Shown here in pieces: positions 35,453 through 47,049 of a DNA stretch of 64,000 nt; positions within the stretch are counted from its first letter, which is position 1, and every line of letters starts with the position of its first letter. A program made the position numbers and the translations under genes. The notes beneath the pieces are model-generated. The model ran no database searches. It was not told the DNA's origin and was given only the letters and a program-made list of their open reading frames with translations. This DNA comes from Chryseobacterium soli (GTDB lineage Bacteria; Bacteroidota; Bacteroidia; Flavobacteriales; Weeksellaceae). The stretch covers positions 744,001 through 808,000 of the forward strand of contig NZ_JPRH01000001.1 in assembly GCF_000737705.1 (NCBI RefSeq). The letters are read 5' to 3'.

Positions 35453-36166
35453 ATGTCGCAGGAACAACAGATTGCAATTGAAGAGAGGTTCGCCAGAGTT
35501 TTTAATGATAAATCATTTAAAGAAAGACTTTCCAGTGCAGATTTTGAGAAGTATATGAGTGCCAAGAAGAGGCTCGATTTTCAAAAACACGATATTATTT
35601 TCGAGGATGGAGAAACTCCAAGAGGGGTTTACTTTTTAGAAAAAGGAGCAGCTAAGCTGTCAAAATCGGGAGCATTCGGGAAAGATCAGATTTTAAGATT
35701 TATCAAAGAGGGCGACATCATCGGCTATCGTTCATTGCTTTGCGGAGAAAATTTCCAGGCAAAGGCTGAAGCGATGACGGATATAGAATGCATTTTCCTG
35801 CCTGCAGAGGTTTTCATGTACCTCTTGGAAGTTGATCCCCAATTATCATTCGTAATGCTTCAGAAGATTTCTTATGAGCTGGGTGAATCATCAAATACTG
35901 TTACTTTCCTTGCCCAAAAAACGGTAAGAGAAAGACTGGCTGAGATTCTACTGCTGCTGGAGCAGAAATTAGGCGTGGATCCTGAAGGGTTCATCAAAAT
36001 TTCGCTCACCAGGGAAGAAATTGCCAATATTATCGGGACGGCCACCGAAAGTGCCATCCGTTTGATTTCCGAATTCAAACAGGACAGTCTGATAGAGGTT
36101 GACGGCAGAAACATCAGAATCCTAAATCACGACAAACTAATGAAACTAGGACACGTAGTTTTATAA
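35453..36166 (+). CDS. Crp/Fnr-family transcription regulator
   Basis: A 237-residue protein from the ATG at 35453 (an ATG at 35441 would add four residues but coincides with the predicted RNA start). It has a cyclic-nucleotide-binding-like beta-roll (about 35-125; EDGETPRGVYFLEKGAAKLSK) and a C-terminal winged helix with LTREEIANIIGTATESAIRLISEF as the recognition region. No N-terminal Cys cluster is seen, so it does not sense oxygen by a Fnr-type Fe-S cluster. Divergent from ccoI, which suggests it controls the cbb3 cluster. Confidence 0.88.
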   Translation: MSQEQQIAIEERFARVFNDKSFKERLSSADFEKYMSAKKRLDFQKHDIIFEDGETPRGVYFLEKGAAKLSKSGAFGKDQILRFIKEGDIIGYRSLLCGENFQAKAEAMTDIECIFLPAEVFMYLLEVDPQLSFVMLQKISYELGESSNTVTFLAQKTVRERLAEILLLLEQKLGVDPEGFIKISLTREEIANIIGTATESAIRLISEFKQDSLIEVDGRNIRILNHDKLMKLGHVVL

Positions 36167-36182
36167 AAATCATACAAAATTT

Positions 36183-36205
36183 AAGTCGGCGAAAGCCGAC
36201 TTTTT
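36183..36205 (+). terminator. Intrinsic terminator after the Crp/Fnr gene
   Basis: AAGTCGGC-GAAA-GCCGACTT with a GNRA loop, followed by TTT; 17 nt after the stop. Confidence 0.88.
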
Positions 36206-36227
36206 AACTTTTAAAAATAGATAAATT

Positions 36228-37043
36228 ATGTCTGTTCACTCTGAAATTAAAAAAGTTACGACTGAAACCTTGCGTAAAATGAAATTCGACAAGGAGAAAA
36301 TAACAATGCTTACTGCATATGATTTTACCACAGCTAAGATGGTAGATGCAGGTGGAGTAGATGCAATTTTAATAGGAGATTCTGCGGCTAACGTAATGGC
36401 TGGTTTTGAGACTACATTACCGATAACGCTGGATCAGATGATTTATCATGCTCAAAGTGTCGTGCGTGGAGTAGACAGAGCTTTGGTGATCGCCGATCTT
36501 CCATTTGGTACTTATCAGAGTAATCCGGAAAAAGCACTGGAATCTGCGGTAAGAATGATGAAAGAAGGAGGAGCCCATGGTGTTAAGATTGAAGGTGGAA
36601 AAGAAATTTCAAAATCCATTAAGAAAATCATTAATGCGGGGATTCCGGTAATGGGACATTTAGGATTGACGCCACAATCAATTTATAAATTCGGAACCTA
36701 TAAAGTAAGAGCCAAAGAAGAAGCTGAAGCTGAAAAACTAATCGCTGATGCACAACTTTTAGAAGAATTGGGATGTTTTTCTATCGTGCTTGAAAAAATT
36801 CCTGCTGATTTGGCTAAAAGAGTATCAGAAAGCATTACGATTCCAACGATCGGAATTGGTGCAGGTCCGGACTGTGACGGACAGGTTTTGGTATATCATG
36901 ATATGGTAGGAATGAACCAGGGGTTTAGCCCGAAATTCCTGAGAAGATATCTTGACCTTTACACAGAAATTACAGGAGCTGTGGCTCAATATGTAAAAGA
37001 TGTGAAAGCTGTAGAATTTCCAAATGAAAAAGAAAGCTATTAA
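36228..37043 (+). CDS. panB: 3-methyl-2-oxobutanoate hydroxymethyltransferase
   Basis: A 271-residue PanB that adds a hydroxymethyl group from methylene-THF to alpha-ketoisovalerate, the first step to pantothenate. Visible motifs: [18 protein letters not shown] with a metal-binding Asp (residues 47-64), [10 protein letters not shown], and the catalytic Glu in [10 protein letters not shown] (about 186). Length is normal. It is followed 3 nt later by a small membrane protein gene and then rluA-like; no other pan gene is close. Confidence 0.96.
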   Translation: MSVHSEIKKVTTETLRKMKFDKEKITMLTAYDFTTAKMVDAGGVDAILIGDSAANVMAGFETTLPITLDQMIYHAQSVVRGVDRALVIADLPFGTYQSNPEKALESAVRMMKEGGAHGVKIEGGKEISKSIKKIINAGIPVMGHLGLTPQSIYKFGTYKVRAKEEAEAEKLIADAQLLEELGCFSIVLEKIPADLAKRVSESITIPTIGIGAGPDCDGQVLVYHDMVGMNQGFSPKFLRRYLDLYTEITGAVAQYVKDVKAVEFPNEKESY

Positions 37044-37046
37044 TTA

Positions 37047-37370
37047 ATGAAAAACCAACAAGCCTTACAAGGAATTATATCCATCATTGCCATCATCTGT
37101 CTTGCAGTAGGATGGTTTAATCTGTTTTCACCTGAAATTAACACTCTGCTTTCAAAAAGAGTTTTCTATGTACTGATTGGAGCGAGCTTTCTGCTTCAGG
37201 CACCTTCTCTTACCAATAAAAATTTTGTGTATGCAATGTATGCTGCCGGTGCTCTATGTATTATCGGTGCGTTTTTACCATTGGAATCAAGATTGGCAGG
37301 AATGAAAACACTTGGACTTCTGGGAGGGATTATCCTTTCTTTTGTGGGCAAACCCAAAAATATAGGTTAG
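37047..37370 (+). CDS. Small membrane protein, unknown function
   Basis: A 107-residue protein with three hydrophobic stretches (about 7-26, 40-55, 62-78) and a C-terminal one near 88-102. No domain recognised. Spaced 3 nt after panB and 6 nt before the pseudouridine synthase, so certainly in the same transcript. Confidence 0.7.
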   Translation: MKNQQALQGIISIIAIICLAVGWFNLFSPEINTLLSKRVFYVLIGASFLLQAPSLTNKNFVYAMYAAGALCIIGAFLPLESRLAGMKTLGLLGGIILSFVGKPKNIG

Positions 37371-37376
37371 GAATAT

Positions 37377-38057
37377 ATGAAGGAACAGATTGTTTACGAG
37401 GATAATCACCTTTTAATCATTAATAAAAAAGTCGGCCAGCTTGTTCAAGGGGATAAAACCGGGGATGAGCCATTATTGGATTCGATTAAAAATTTTATAA
37501 AAATAAGAGATGACAAACCGGGGAATGTTTTTCTCGGTTTGGTTCATCGTATTGACCGTCCCACTTCCGGACTGGTTATTTATGCCAAAACGTCCAAAGC
37601 GCTTTCCCGTCTGACCCAGATGGTGAAAAACAGGGAGATTAAAAAGACCTACTGGGCAGTTGTTCCCAAGGAAATGATTCCCAAAAGCCAGCGCCTAGTG
37701 CATTATTTACAGAAGAACGAAAAAACGAATAAAGCGATTGTTTTTACAAAGGTGACTGAGGGGGCAAAAGAAGCCATCTTAACGTATCATGTGATCAAAA
37801 CGTTAGATAATTATCTTTTGCTGGAAATTGATCTGGAAACAGGAAGGCATCACCAAATCAGAGCTCAGCTATCCAAAACCGGAGTTCCGATTAAAGGAGA
37901 TTTAAAATACGGTTCACCCCGTTCAAATCCGGATGGCGGAATTAATCTTCATGCCAGAAAACTGGAATTTATTCATCCGGTGACCAAAGAAAAAATTGAG
38001 GTGATAGCTCCCGTACCGCAGAATGATGCGATCTGGAGAGCCTGTGAAGAAGAATAA
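37377..38057 (+). CDS. RluA-family RNA pseudouridine synthase
   Basis: A 226-residue enzyme. HRIDRPTSGLVIYAKT (about 60-75) contains the catalytic Asp of the RluA family, and LETGRHHQIRAQLSKTGVPIKGDLKYG is the other conserved block. There is no N-terminal S4 domain, so it resembles the short RluA/TruC type. It converts uridine to pseudouridine in rRNA or tRNA; the exact target is not deducible. Last gene of the panB unit. Confidence 0.9.
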   Translation: MKEQIVYEDNHLLIINKKVGQLVQGDKTGDEPLLDSIKNFIKIRDDKPGNVFLGLVHRIDRPTSGLVIYAKTSKALSRLTQMVKNREIKKTYWAVVPKEMIPKSQRLVHYLQKNEKTNKAIVFTKVTEGAKEAILTYHVIKTLDNYLLLEIDLETGRHHQIRAQLSKTGVPIKGDLKYGSPRSNPDGGINLHARKLEFIHPVTKEKIEVIAPVPQNDAIWRACEEE

Positions 38058-38094
38058 CATCAGTATCTCAACCCATTGAGCTGAAAAATAATGA

Positions 38095-38128
38095 ACAAGG
38101 CCGGAAATTGTATAATTTCCGGCCTTGT
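38095..38128 (+). terminator. Strong hairpin after the panB-rluA unit
   Basis: ACAAGGCCGGAAATT / AATTTCCGGCCTTGT, 15-bp perfect stem, loop GTAT. The following bases are T/G mixed (TGTTGTTC) rather than a clean T-run, so the terminator may be weak or work with a factor. Confidence 0.6.
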
Positions 38129-38151
38129 TGTTGTTCAGAAATACATGAAAT

Positions 38152-38182
38152 TTTGCTCATTCTGAAAAAATAACTACCTTCG
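38152..38182 (+). promoter_or_regulatory. Promoter of the thiamine operon
   Basis: TTTG (38152-38155), 19-nt spacer, TACCTTCG (38175-38182), one mismatch from TAnnTTTG. The expected RNA start is about 38189, exactly where the TPP aptamer's 5' strand begins. Confidence 0.65.
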
Positions 38183-38188
38183 TCCCAT

Positions 38189-38344
38189 ACTTTAGGGGTG
38201 TCTGTGACAAACAGACTGAGACTTTACCCTTTGAACCTGATCTGGATCATACCAGCGTAGGGAAAAGTGAGATGACTTTTGTTGTGCATTCTACTGCATA
38301 ATTACAGCCATTCCTAAAGTGATATGTTTAATTAAAACTTAGGA

Positions 38345-38348
<4 letters not shown>
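38189..38348 (+). promoter_or_regulatory. TPP riboswitch controlling thiS-thiC...thiF
   Basis: The aptamer spans about 38189-38268 with conserved blocks GGGGTG, CTGAGA, ACCC, GAACCTGATCTGG, ATACCAGCGTAGGGA; P1 can form from ACTTT (38189-38193) and AAAGT (38264-38268). Downstream segment B, CCATTCCTAAAGT (38308-38320), can pair with the aptamer 5' strand ACTTTAGGGGTG (12 bp, two G-U) or with ACTTAGGAATGG (38337-38348), which holds the thiS ATG (10 contiguous bp, one bulge, 2 bp). With TPP bound, the 5' strand is occupied, so B would cover the start codon and stop translation. The aptamer is certain; the switch is my folding by eye. Confidence 0.92.
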
Positions 38349-40975
<2,627 letters not shown>

Positions 40976-41038
40976 GTAAAAAACAGATCATAATTTTTAA
41001 ATAACCCTTCTTTACTAAGACTACATTCAATAGTAATT

Positions 41039-41653
41039 ATGGAAAAATTACAATACATCTCTCAGGGAAAGAGTGAATCTGAACAGAAACTTAATATTCA
41101 TAAAGCACTGGATCACGGTATACAGTGGGTTCAGGTCCGGTGGAAAGATGCTCCGGAAAACGAATTCATCAGGCTTTGTGAAAATGCGAAACAGCTGTGT
41201 TCAAACTATAACGCCATTTGCATTATCAATGACCATGTCCGGATTGCCAAGATGATTGATTCAGACGGAGTACATCTAGGTCTCAATGACGAATCGGTTT
41301 CAGAAGCAAGATTAATACTGGAAGATCATAAAATTATCGGCGGAACGGCCAATACCCTTCCGGATGTATTACAAAGGATTAATGAGGGTTGTGATTACAT
41401 TGGCTTAGGGCCGTTAAGATTTACAGCTACAAAAGAAAAGCTCAGCCCGGTTTTGGGATTTAATGGCTATCAAAGCATTATTGAAAGCTTACAGAAAGAA
41501 TCAATAGCAATTCCAAAGATCTATGCCATTGGTGGTGTCCGGTTAGAAGACATCAAATTATTACAGCATGCAGGAATATACGGGGCCGCAGTCTCCGGAC
41601 AGATTACAGGAAATCCTTCCATCATCAATGAATTTAAAACAATAATGAAATGA
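41039..41653 (+). CDS. thiE: Thiamine phosphate synthase
   Basis: A 204-residue TIM barrel. [32 protein letters not shown] and [15 protein letters not shown] carry the diphosphate- and metal-binding residues of ThiE, and IYAIGGV is the phosphate-binding loop. It joins HMP diphosphate and thiazole phosphate. It overlaps thiG by 4 nt. Confidence 0.92.
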   Translation: MEKLQYISQGKSESEQKLNIHKALDHGIQWVQVRWKDAPENEFIRLCENAKQLCSNYNAICIINDHVRIAKMIDSDGVHLGLNDESVSEARLILEDHKIIGGTANTLPDVLQRINEGCDYIGLGPLRFTATKEKLSPVLGFNGYQSIIESLQKESIAIPKIYAIGGVRLEDIKLLQHAGIYGAAVSGQITGNPSIINEFKTIMK

Positions 41654-42426
41654 ATAATCAACAATTAATAATAGCAGACCGGATTTTTACTTCAAGGCTC
41701 TTTTTAGGAACCGGAAAATTCGGAAGCATGAGAGAAATGGAAGCATCTATTATGGCATCAGGAACCCAAATGGTCACCATGGCATTAAAAAGACTGGATA
41801 CCCAGTCTTCTGAAGATGATTTACTAAGTTCATTGCAAGCTACCCCAACCCACCTTTTACCGAATACTTCAGGTGCCCGCACCGCAAAAGAAGCTGTATT
41901 GGCAGCCCAGCTTGCCCGGGAAGCGTTGGAAACCAATTGGGTAAAGCTGGAAATTCATCCGGATCCGAAATACCTATTACCCGATCCTATAGAAACCCTG
42001 TATGCTACGGAAGAGTTGGCAAAATTGGGGTTTATCGTAATGCCCTACATTCATGCAGATCCTGTTTTATGCAAGCGTCTTGAAGATGCCGGAACTGCAG
42101 TCGTGATGCCTTTGGGGGCTCCGATTGGAACGAATAAAGGCTTAAGGACGTTGGATTTCTTAGAAATTATCATCAGCCAGTCGAAGGTTCCCGTGGTGGT
42201 GGATGCAGGAATAGGAGCCCCTTCAGATGCGGCAAAGGCAATGGAAATGGGTGCTGATGCAGTTCTTGTCAACACCGCAATTGCAGTCGCCAGAAATCCC
42301 GTGAATATGGCTCTTGCATTTAAAGAAGGAGTTATTGCAGGAAGAAGAGCGTTTGAATCGGGATTGGGAGCCATTGGAAACCATGCAGAAGCATCCAGCC
42401 CGCTGACCTCATTTTTATTTGAATAA
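41650..42426 (+). CDS. thiG: Thiazole synthase
   Basis: A 258-residue Thi[12 protein letters not shown], the Schiff-base lysine region [17 protein letters not shown] (about 97-113), [13 protein letters not shown] and [31 protein letters not shown] are diagnostic. It builds the thiazole phosphate from deoxyxylulose phosphate, ThiS-thiocarboxylate and dehydroglycine from ThiH. It follows thiE with 4-nt overlap. Confidence 0.97.
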   Translation: MNNQQLIIADRIFTSRLFLGTGKFGSMREMEASIMASGTQMVTMALKRLDTQSSEDDLLSSLQATPTHLLPNTSGARTAKEAVLAAQLAREALETNWVKLEIHPDPKYLLPDPIETLYATEELAKLGFIVMPYIHADPVLCKRLEDAGTAVVMPLGAPIGTNKGLRTLDFLEIIISQSKVPVVVDAGIGAPSDAAKAMEMGADAVLVNTAIAVARNPVNMALAFKEGVIAGRRAFESGLGAIGNHAEASSPLTSFLFE

Positions 42427-42437
42427 CAACAGAAATC

Positions 42438-43565
42438 ATGAACAGCTTTAAAGATATTTTTGAACGCTATTCCTGGCAGGAAATCAAGGAAAAATTGGCT
42501 AAGGTAACCCTTTCGGATGTAGTGTATAGTTTGCAGAAAAAGAATAAAACCATAGAAGATTTTCTTCATCTGATTTCTCCTGCTGCGGCCCAGCAACTGG
42601 AACGCATGGCAGTGATGGCTCAGGCAATTACGCAGAAACGTTTTGGAAAAACAATCCAGTTATATGCCCCATTGTATCTCAGTAATGAATGTCAGAATAT
42701 CTGCACCTATTGCGGATTCAGTTTAGATAATACCCTTAAACGGAAAACGCTTTCGGATACAGAACTGATGATAGAAGCCACTGCTCTGAAAGCAATGGGA
42801 GTTAATCATGTCCTGCTGGTAAGCGGAGAAGCTAATAAAATAGTGGGAGTTCCCTATTTTGTGAATGCTGTCCGGAAGCTGAGATCGCATTTTGCGAACA
42901 TTTCCATTGAGGTGCAGCCTTTATCAGAAGAAGAATATCTGGAGCTGCATCGGGAAGGTGTACATTCTGTGCTCGTCTATCAGGAAACATACCATCAGGA
43001 AGTCTATAAAGAATATCATCCCAAAGGAAAAAAATCAAATTTTCATTTCCGTCTTGACACGCCTGACAGGATAGGAAGAGCGGGAATCCATAAAATTGGA
43101 CTCGGTGTTTTATTAGGATTGGAAGACTGGCGTGTAGACAGTTTTTTCAATGCGCTTCATATCGATTATTTACAGAAAGAGTACTGGAAAAGCAGGTTTT
43201 CAGTATCATTTCCAAGGTTAAGGCCAGCGGAAGGAATCATAGAACCTAATTTTATAATGGATGATAAAGATCTTTTACAGCTGATCTGCGCTTATCGAAT
43301 CTGGAATGAAGACCTTGAAATATCAATATCTACCAGAGAAAACGAAAAGTTCAGGGATCATATCATATCACTCGGAGCAACAGCAATGAGTGCCGCTTCA
43401 AAAACAAACCCGGGTGGTTATGCCGTAGACGTAGAATCTCTGGAACAGTTTGAAATCAGTGACGAACGCAGTATGGAAGAAGTGAAAAACAGCATTAGAA
43501 AAGCAGGGTACGATCCGGTGATGAAAGACTGGGATCCGGCTTACAGTGGATTTAAAAAAAATTAA
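42438..43565 (+). CDS. thiH: 2-iminoacetate synthase
   Basis: A 375-residue radical-SAM enzyme. The cluster motif CQNICTYCGFS (about residues 84-94) and the block NPGGYAVDVESLEQFEISDERS near the C-terminus are ThiH-type. It splits tyrosine to give dehydroglycine for ThiG; the requirement for SAM makes this the anaerobic-type pathway. It lies 11 nt after thiG. The gap to thiF (213 nt) holds a palindromic repeat. Confidence 0.95.
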   Translation: MNSFKDIFERYSWQEIKEKLAKVTLSDVVYSLQKKNKTIEDFLHLISPAAAQQLERMAVMAQAITQKRFGKTIQLYAPLYLSNECQNICTYCGFSLDNTLKRKTLSDTELMIEATALKAMGVNHVLLVSGEANKIVGVPYFVNAVRKLRSHFANISIEVQPLSEEEYLELHREGVHSVLVYQETYHQEVYKEYHPKGKKSNFHFRLDTPDRIGRAGIHKIGLGVLLGLEDWRVDSFFNALHIDYLQKEYWKSRFSVSFPRLRPAEGIIEPNFIMDDKDLLQLICAYRIWNEDLEISISTRENEKFRDHIISLGATAMSAASKTNPGGYAVDVESLEQFEISDERSMEEVKNSIRKAGYDPVMKDWDPAYSGFKKN

Positions 43566-43619
43566 ACCATTAAAAAGGAGGGAAGTGTGAAGCTGGAAGA
43601 GAGAAGTTATTATTCTGCT

Positions 43620-43691
43620 GTCATTCAGAATGTAACGAAGTGAAATGAAGAATCTAATCTATAAACGAGATTCCCCCTTCGTCAGAATGAC
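43620..43691. repeat. Dispersed palindromic repeat between thiH and thiF
   Basis: Left arm starts GTCATTCAGAATG and ends GAAGAATCT (43620-43655); right arm starts AGATTC and ends TTCGTCAGAATGAC (43668-43691). The GTCATTCnGA...AGAATCT inverted pattern is like a widespread bacterial intergenic repeat class. Confidence 0.65.
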
Positions 43692-43778
43692 ATATAGATG
43701 TAAAATTAGAAACCAATTTTTAAAGCACTATTTTCTAAATCTCTCGAAAAATCTTAATGATCAAAAACATAAATTAGA

Positions 43779-44489
43779 ATGAAAAGCGAAGATATTTTTG
43801 CCCGGTACAGCCGTCAGATATTTATTGATAAGGTAGGATTGGAAGGCCAGCGAAAAATAATGGCTTCAAAAGTACTGGTCGTGGGTGCCGGAGGGCTGGG
43901 AAGCCCTGTTATTCAATATCTGGCAGCAGCAGGCGTAGGGACTTTAGGCGTGGCAGACTTTGATATAGTGGAACTTCACAATTTAAACCGTCAGGTCATC
44001 CATCATGAGCAATCGGTAGGAAAATCAAAAGTCAGCAGTGCAGCGGAATTTGTGAAAAAACTCAATCATCACGTACATTGTATTGAGATTGAAGAAAAGA
44101 TTGAATCTTCAAACGCAGAAGAAATTCTTTCTGCCTATGATATGGTGATCGATTGTTCAGATAATTTCTCAACACGCTATTTGATCAATGACAGCTGTGT
44201 CATAATAAAAAAGCCGCTTATCTATGGCAGTATATTAGGATTTTCCGGGCAGGTTGCAGTATTCAACCATAAAGGAAGCAAAAATTTAAGAGACCTTTTT
44301 CCTGAAACCCCTTTTGATGAAGATATTCCCGACTGCGATAGCCTTGGTGTACTCGGAACTTTGCCGGGAATTGTGGGGAGTATGATGGCTAATCTGGCTT
44401 TACATATCATCACAGATCTTCCTGTACCGATCAATCAAATGACACTTATCGATACATTCAACTGGAGATTTCAGTCCGTTGATTTTTAA
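43779..44489 (+). CDS. thiF: ThiF/MoeB-type adenylyltransferase lacking zinc cysteines
   Basis: A 236-residue E1-like enzyme. RYSRQIFIDKVGLEGQ, the ATP-binding GAGGLGSPVIQYLAAAGVG, DIVELHNLNRQ, DCSDNFSTRYL and the CDSLGVLGTLPG block are all present. It activates the ThiS C-terminus. The usual CxxC pairs for structural zinc are not seen, and the protein ends about where the second pair would begin. It is separated from thiH by 213 nt with a repeat, but is in the same direction. Confidence 0.85.
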   Translation: MKSEDIFARYSRQIFIDKVGLEGQRKIMASKVLVVGAGGLGSPVIQYLAAAGVGTLGVADFDIVELHNLNRQVIHHEQSVGKSKVSSAAEFVKKLNHHVHCIEIEEKIESSNAEEILSAYDMVIDCSDNFSTRYLINDSCVIIKKPLIYGSILGFSGQVAVFNHKGSKNLRDLFPETPFDEDIPDCDSLGVLGTLPGIVGSMMANLALHIITDLPVPINQMTLIDTFNWRFQSVDF

Positions 44490-44505
44490 TGAGATAGTTT
44501 ACAAT

Positions 44506-44540
44506 AAACATGGCAGTAAGATTTCTTACTGCCATGTTTT
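44506..44540. terminator. Bidirectional terminator between thiF and the receptor gene
   Basis: AAACATGGCAGTAAG / CTTACTGCCATGTTT, 15-bp stem, loop ATTT, between convergent genes. Confidence 0.85.
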
Positions 44541-44555
44541 ATAATGGGTGAAAAA

Positions 44556-46769
44556 CTATTGTCCCGGCTGCATTACGCCACCGGTGTCTTCTTTTTTCGT
44601 GCTGTTTAAGATATTAGCATCTTCTTTTGCCAGCTTATTTTTTGTAGGAATTTTATAATTGATAGATAACCCGAAGTTTCTTGAATCATACTTGCTTCTC
44701 AATACCACCGCATCGCCTGAAGGCGGGTTGGAGCGTACCTGCATCACCTGTCCGTTAAAGATATCATTCGCAAAAATAGAAAGAGTCAGTTTATTATCCA
44801 GGAACTTCTTCGTTAATGTGATATCAACATTATTATTAAACGGTTTCTCTGCCGTAAAATAAAAATAGCCTGCCTTAGGCGTCAGATAACTGTAATTTGC
44901 CGTCATTTTGATGCCTTTAGGAAGAATCAGCTGGGCCATCACGTTAAAGATCCAGAAGCCTTTATTACTCAGGTTTTCAATTTCATGCTTCTGATAACCC
45001 GCATACAAATACATAAAGTTGATCTTATCAGGATTGAAATCAAACTTCATGATTTCGCTGATCGGCTTGCTGAAGATCATGAAAGGAACAGGAAGTCCAA
45101 CATTGAAGTTATGAATTTTCATACTGGAAATGTTCACCTGCTGATTGTAAAGATTTTTACCATCCTTCATGATGATCTGTGCCACCTGGTTTTTTGCAGA
45201 ACTTACGCTGTATCCGATAAATGCGTAATCAAAAGCAGAGATCTTTAATTCATAATTATCAAAAATAGTAGGCTGAAGATTAGGGTTACCGTTTACCTGC
45301 GTATTGGGACCTGAAAACGTTACGTTATTCGGATTCAGGGCAGAGATACTCGGTAAGCTGATCTTTTTATTATAGTTTGCGGCAATATACACCTGATTCA
45401 TCAGGCTGTACTGTACACTGGCATTAGGGAACAGTTTAAACTTATTGAACGTGGTAAGATCTTTCTGTACAATCGTACCTGCACTGTCTTTCCTTGCAAT
45501 CCCGGAAATATCATAATTTTCAGCACGAGCTCCTAAGGTGAAATCGAATTTTTTCAGTTTAGCCTGAAACTCCAGATAGGTAGAAGCAGTCTGTCTCTGG
45601 TATTCCAGATTTTTAAGTCCTTTGCTTTCCGTTTCAAAATCCTGTCTTTCATATAATCCACCTCCGCTTACTTTTCCACCGTCAAGAATCTTAATAGGCT
45701 GAGAATAATCCACCTTGAAATTGGCAACCTTCATGTCCGATTTGTTATTAAGTACATTATTAGTGCCGGGATTACGGAAAAATTGCCCGTTATCAGTGAA
45801 ATTCCCTTCCTGGAAAAAATTATCCTGGGCAAACTTACTGTCGGATTTTGTATATCCAAACTGGAAATCTAATTTTTGAGACTTATCGCTGAAACGCTTT
45901 TGGTACGTTACGACAGCTTCCTGTCGTAAATTATTGGTACGCGCAGCATCGAAAGCATTAAAATTGGCTTCCCTGTACAGATCCTTGTCTTTATCAAAAA
46001 TTTCTGCAAGACCATTACTGGCGGTATAATTGTCGTTATTATTATGATAGATATCATAGTTCAGCAATAACCTGTCGTCTCCCAGGTCAAAAGTCAATCC
46101 CGATTTGGCAAAATATCCACGTCCGATACGGTCAGTATTACTGTTCAATAATACATCCTGCATCGTATTCATCATACTTTCGCGGTAGTTTTGACCGAAA
46201 TTCAGCTGCCATCCGAATAATTTGTTTCTCGCATTTAAATTCAGAGAGTTGGTCGTTCTGCTTCTGAATTTTTCATAATTGGAGAAAGAATAATTCCCGG
46301 AATATGTTGCTGTTAAATATTTATTGGCATTCTTATTTGTAATGATATTCATAATCGCACCACCGGAAGTGGCAGGATATTCTGCGCCTGGCTGGGTGAT
46401 CACTTCTATTCTGTCAACAGAATTGGCAGGCATTCCTTCTAGGAAAGAATTTAACTCATTGGAAGTAATATTTAGAGGTCTGCCGTTAAGATAAACATCC
46501 AGCATTTTCCCCTGATACATCATTCCGGCAATGTCAGTAGAAACCAATCCCGGAAGTTTTTTGATGCCTTCCAGAACATTTCCGTTGTTAAGCTGTGGCT
46601 GCTCCGAAAAATCAAAAATAGTTCGGTCGGCTTTCTGTTCAACGGCTTTTTTAGTTTTGGTGATAACAACTCCTTCAATTTGCTTCTCTTTGCTTGGAGT
46701 ATTTCCCTTTTCTTGAGAATAAGCAAAGACGGAGCCTAATAAAGATACAGCGAGTATAATTTTTTTCAT
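44556..46769 (-). CDS. TonB-dependent outer-membrane beta-barrel receptor
   Basis: A 737-residue protein from the ATG at 46769 (MKKIILAVSLLGSVFAYSQ, a clear signal peptide). An upstream ATG at 46841 is excluded because the predicted promoter lies between them. A plug domain spans about 45-155 (LDVYLNGRPLN, ANSVDRIEVITQPGAEYPATSGGAIMNIITNK), then a beta-barrel of about 580 residues of the outer-membrane beta-barrel family. It ends with a short unusual tail (KKEDTGGVMQPGQ) not the aromatic end of a standard receptor. The cargo is unknown; an ECF-type promoter suggests stress or signal control. Confidence 0.85.
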   Translation of the reverse strand: MKKIILAVSLLGSVFAYSQEKGNTPSKEKQIEGVVITKTKKAVEQKADRTIFDFSEQPQLNNGNVLEGIKKLPGLVSTDIAGMMYQGKMLDVYLNGRPLNITSNELNSFLEGMPANSVDRIEVITQPGAEYPATSGGAIMNIITNKNANKYLTATYSGNYSFSNYEKFRSRTTNSLNLNARNKLFGWQLNFGQNYRESMMNTMQDVLLNSNTDRIGRGYFAKSGLTFDLGDDRLLLNYDIYHNNNDNYTASNGLAEIFDKDKDLYREANFNAFDAARTNNLRQEAVVTYQKRFSDKSQKLDFQFGYTKSDSKFAQDNFFQEGNFTDNGQFFRNPGTNNVLNNKSDMKVANFKVDYSQPIKILDGGKVSGGGLYERQDFETESKGLKNLEYQRQTASTYLEFQAKLKKFDFTLGARAENYDISGIARKDSAGTIVQKDLTTFNKFKLFPNASVQYSLMNQVYIAANYNKKISLPSISALNPNNVTFSGPNTQVNGNPNLQPTIFDNYELKISAFDYAFIGYSVSSAKNQVAQIIMKDGKNLYNQQVNISSMKIHNFNVGLPVPFMIFSKPISEIMKFDFNPDKINFMYLYAGYQKHEIENLSNKGFWIFNVMAQLILPKGIKMTANYSYLTPKAGYFYFTAEKPFNNNVDITLTKKFLDNKLTLSIFANDIFNGQVMQVRSNPPSGDAVVLRSKYDSRNFGLSINYKIPTKNKLAKEDANILNSTKKEDTGGVMQPGQ

Positions 46770-47049
46770 AATGTTTTTTACTACTAACCAGTTAGACGCG
46801 GAAAAATAAATTTTGTTACAAAAATGTTCAGATTCCATCACAGTTTTTTAATTCAGATAAGAGTCTGATAGTCTTAGTTTGATTGATAAAAAAATAACTC
46901 CTATTGATTGTATGATTAAAAAAATAAAGTAAAATAAAACCAACTTTCGTCTTGTATCATGTAAGCGGAATAGACGGTAAATAGCTGATAATAAAAAAAG
47001 TAAATCCATATCTGTTTCGTCTTACATAAAAAGAAAGTATAATTTAACA
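46770..47049. other. Divergent gap between receptor gene and the hsp20 unit
   Basis: Besides the ECF-type promoter, TTTCGTCTT occurs twice on the plus strand (46945-46953 and 47015-47023), exactly 70 nt apart, in the region that should drive the hsp20 unit. No TAnnTTTG element stood out. Function unknown. Confidence 0.4.
46792..46820 (-). promoter_or_regulatory. ECF-type promoter of the receptor gene
   Basis: On the minus strand TGTAAC (46820-46815), exactly 16 nt, CGTCTAA (46798-46792). The -10 part overlaps a short inverted repeat CTAAC-CA-GTTAG (46784-46795). It fixes the gene start at 46769. Confidence 0.6.

Noticed and set aside
46770..46841. Longer N-terminus of the outer-membrane receptor (start at 46841)
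   Set aside because: It precedes the signal peptide and the predicted ECF-type promoter lies inside it.
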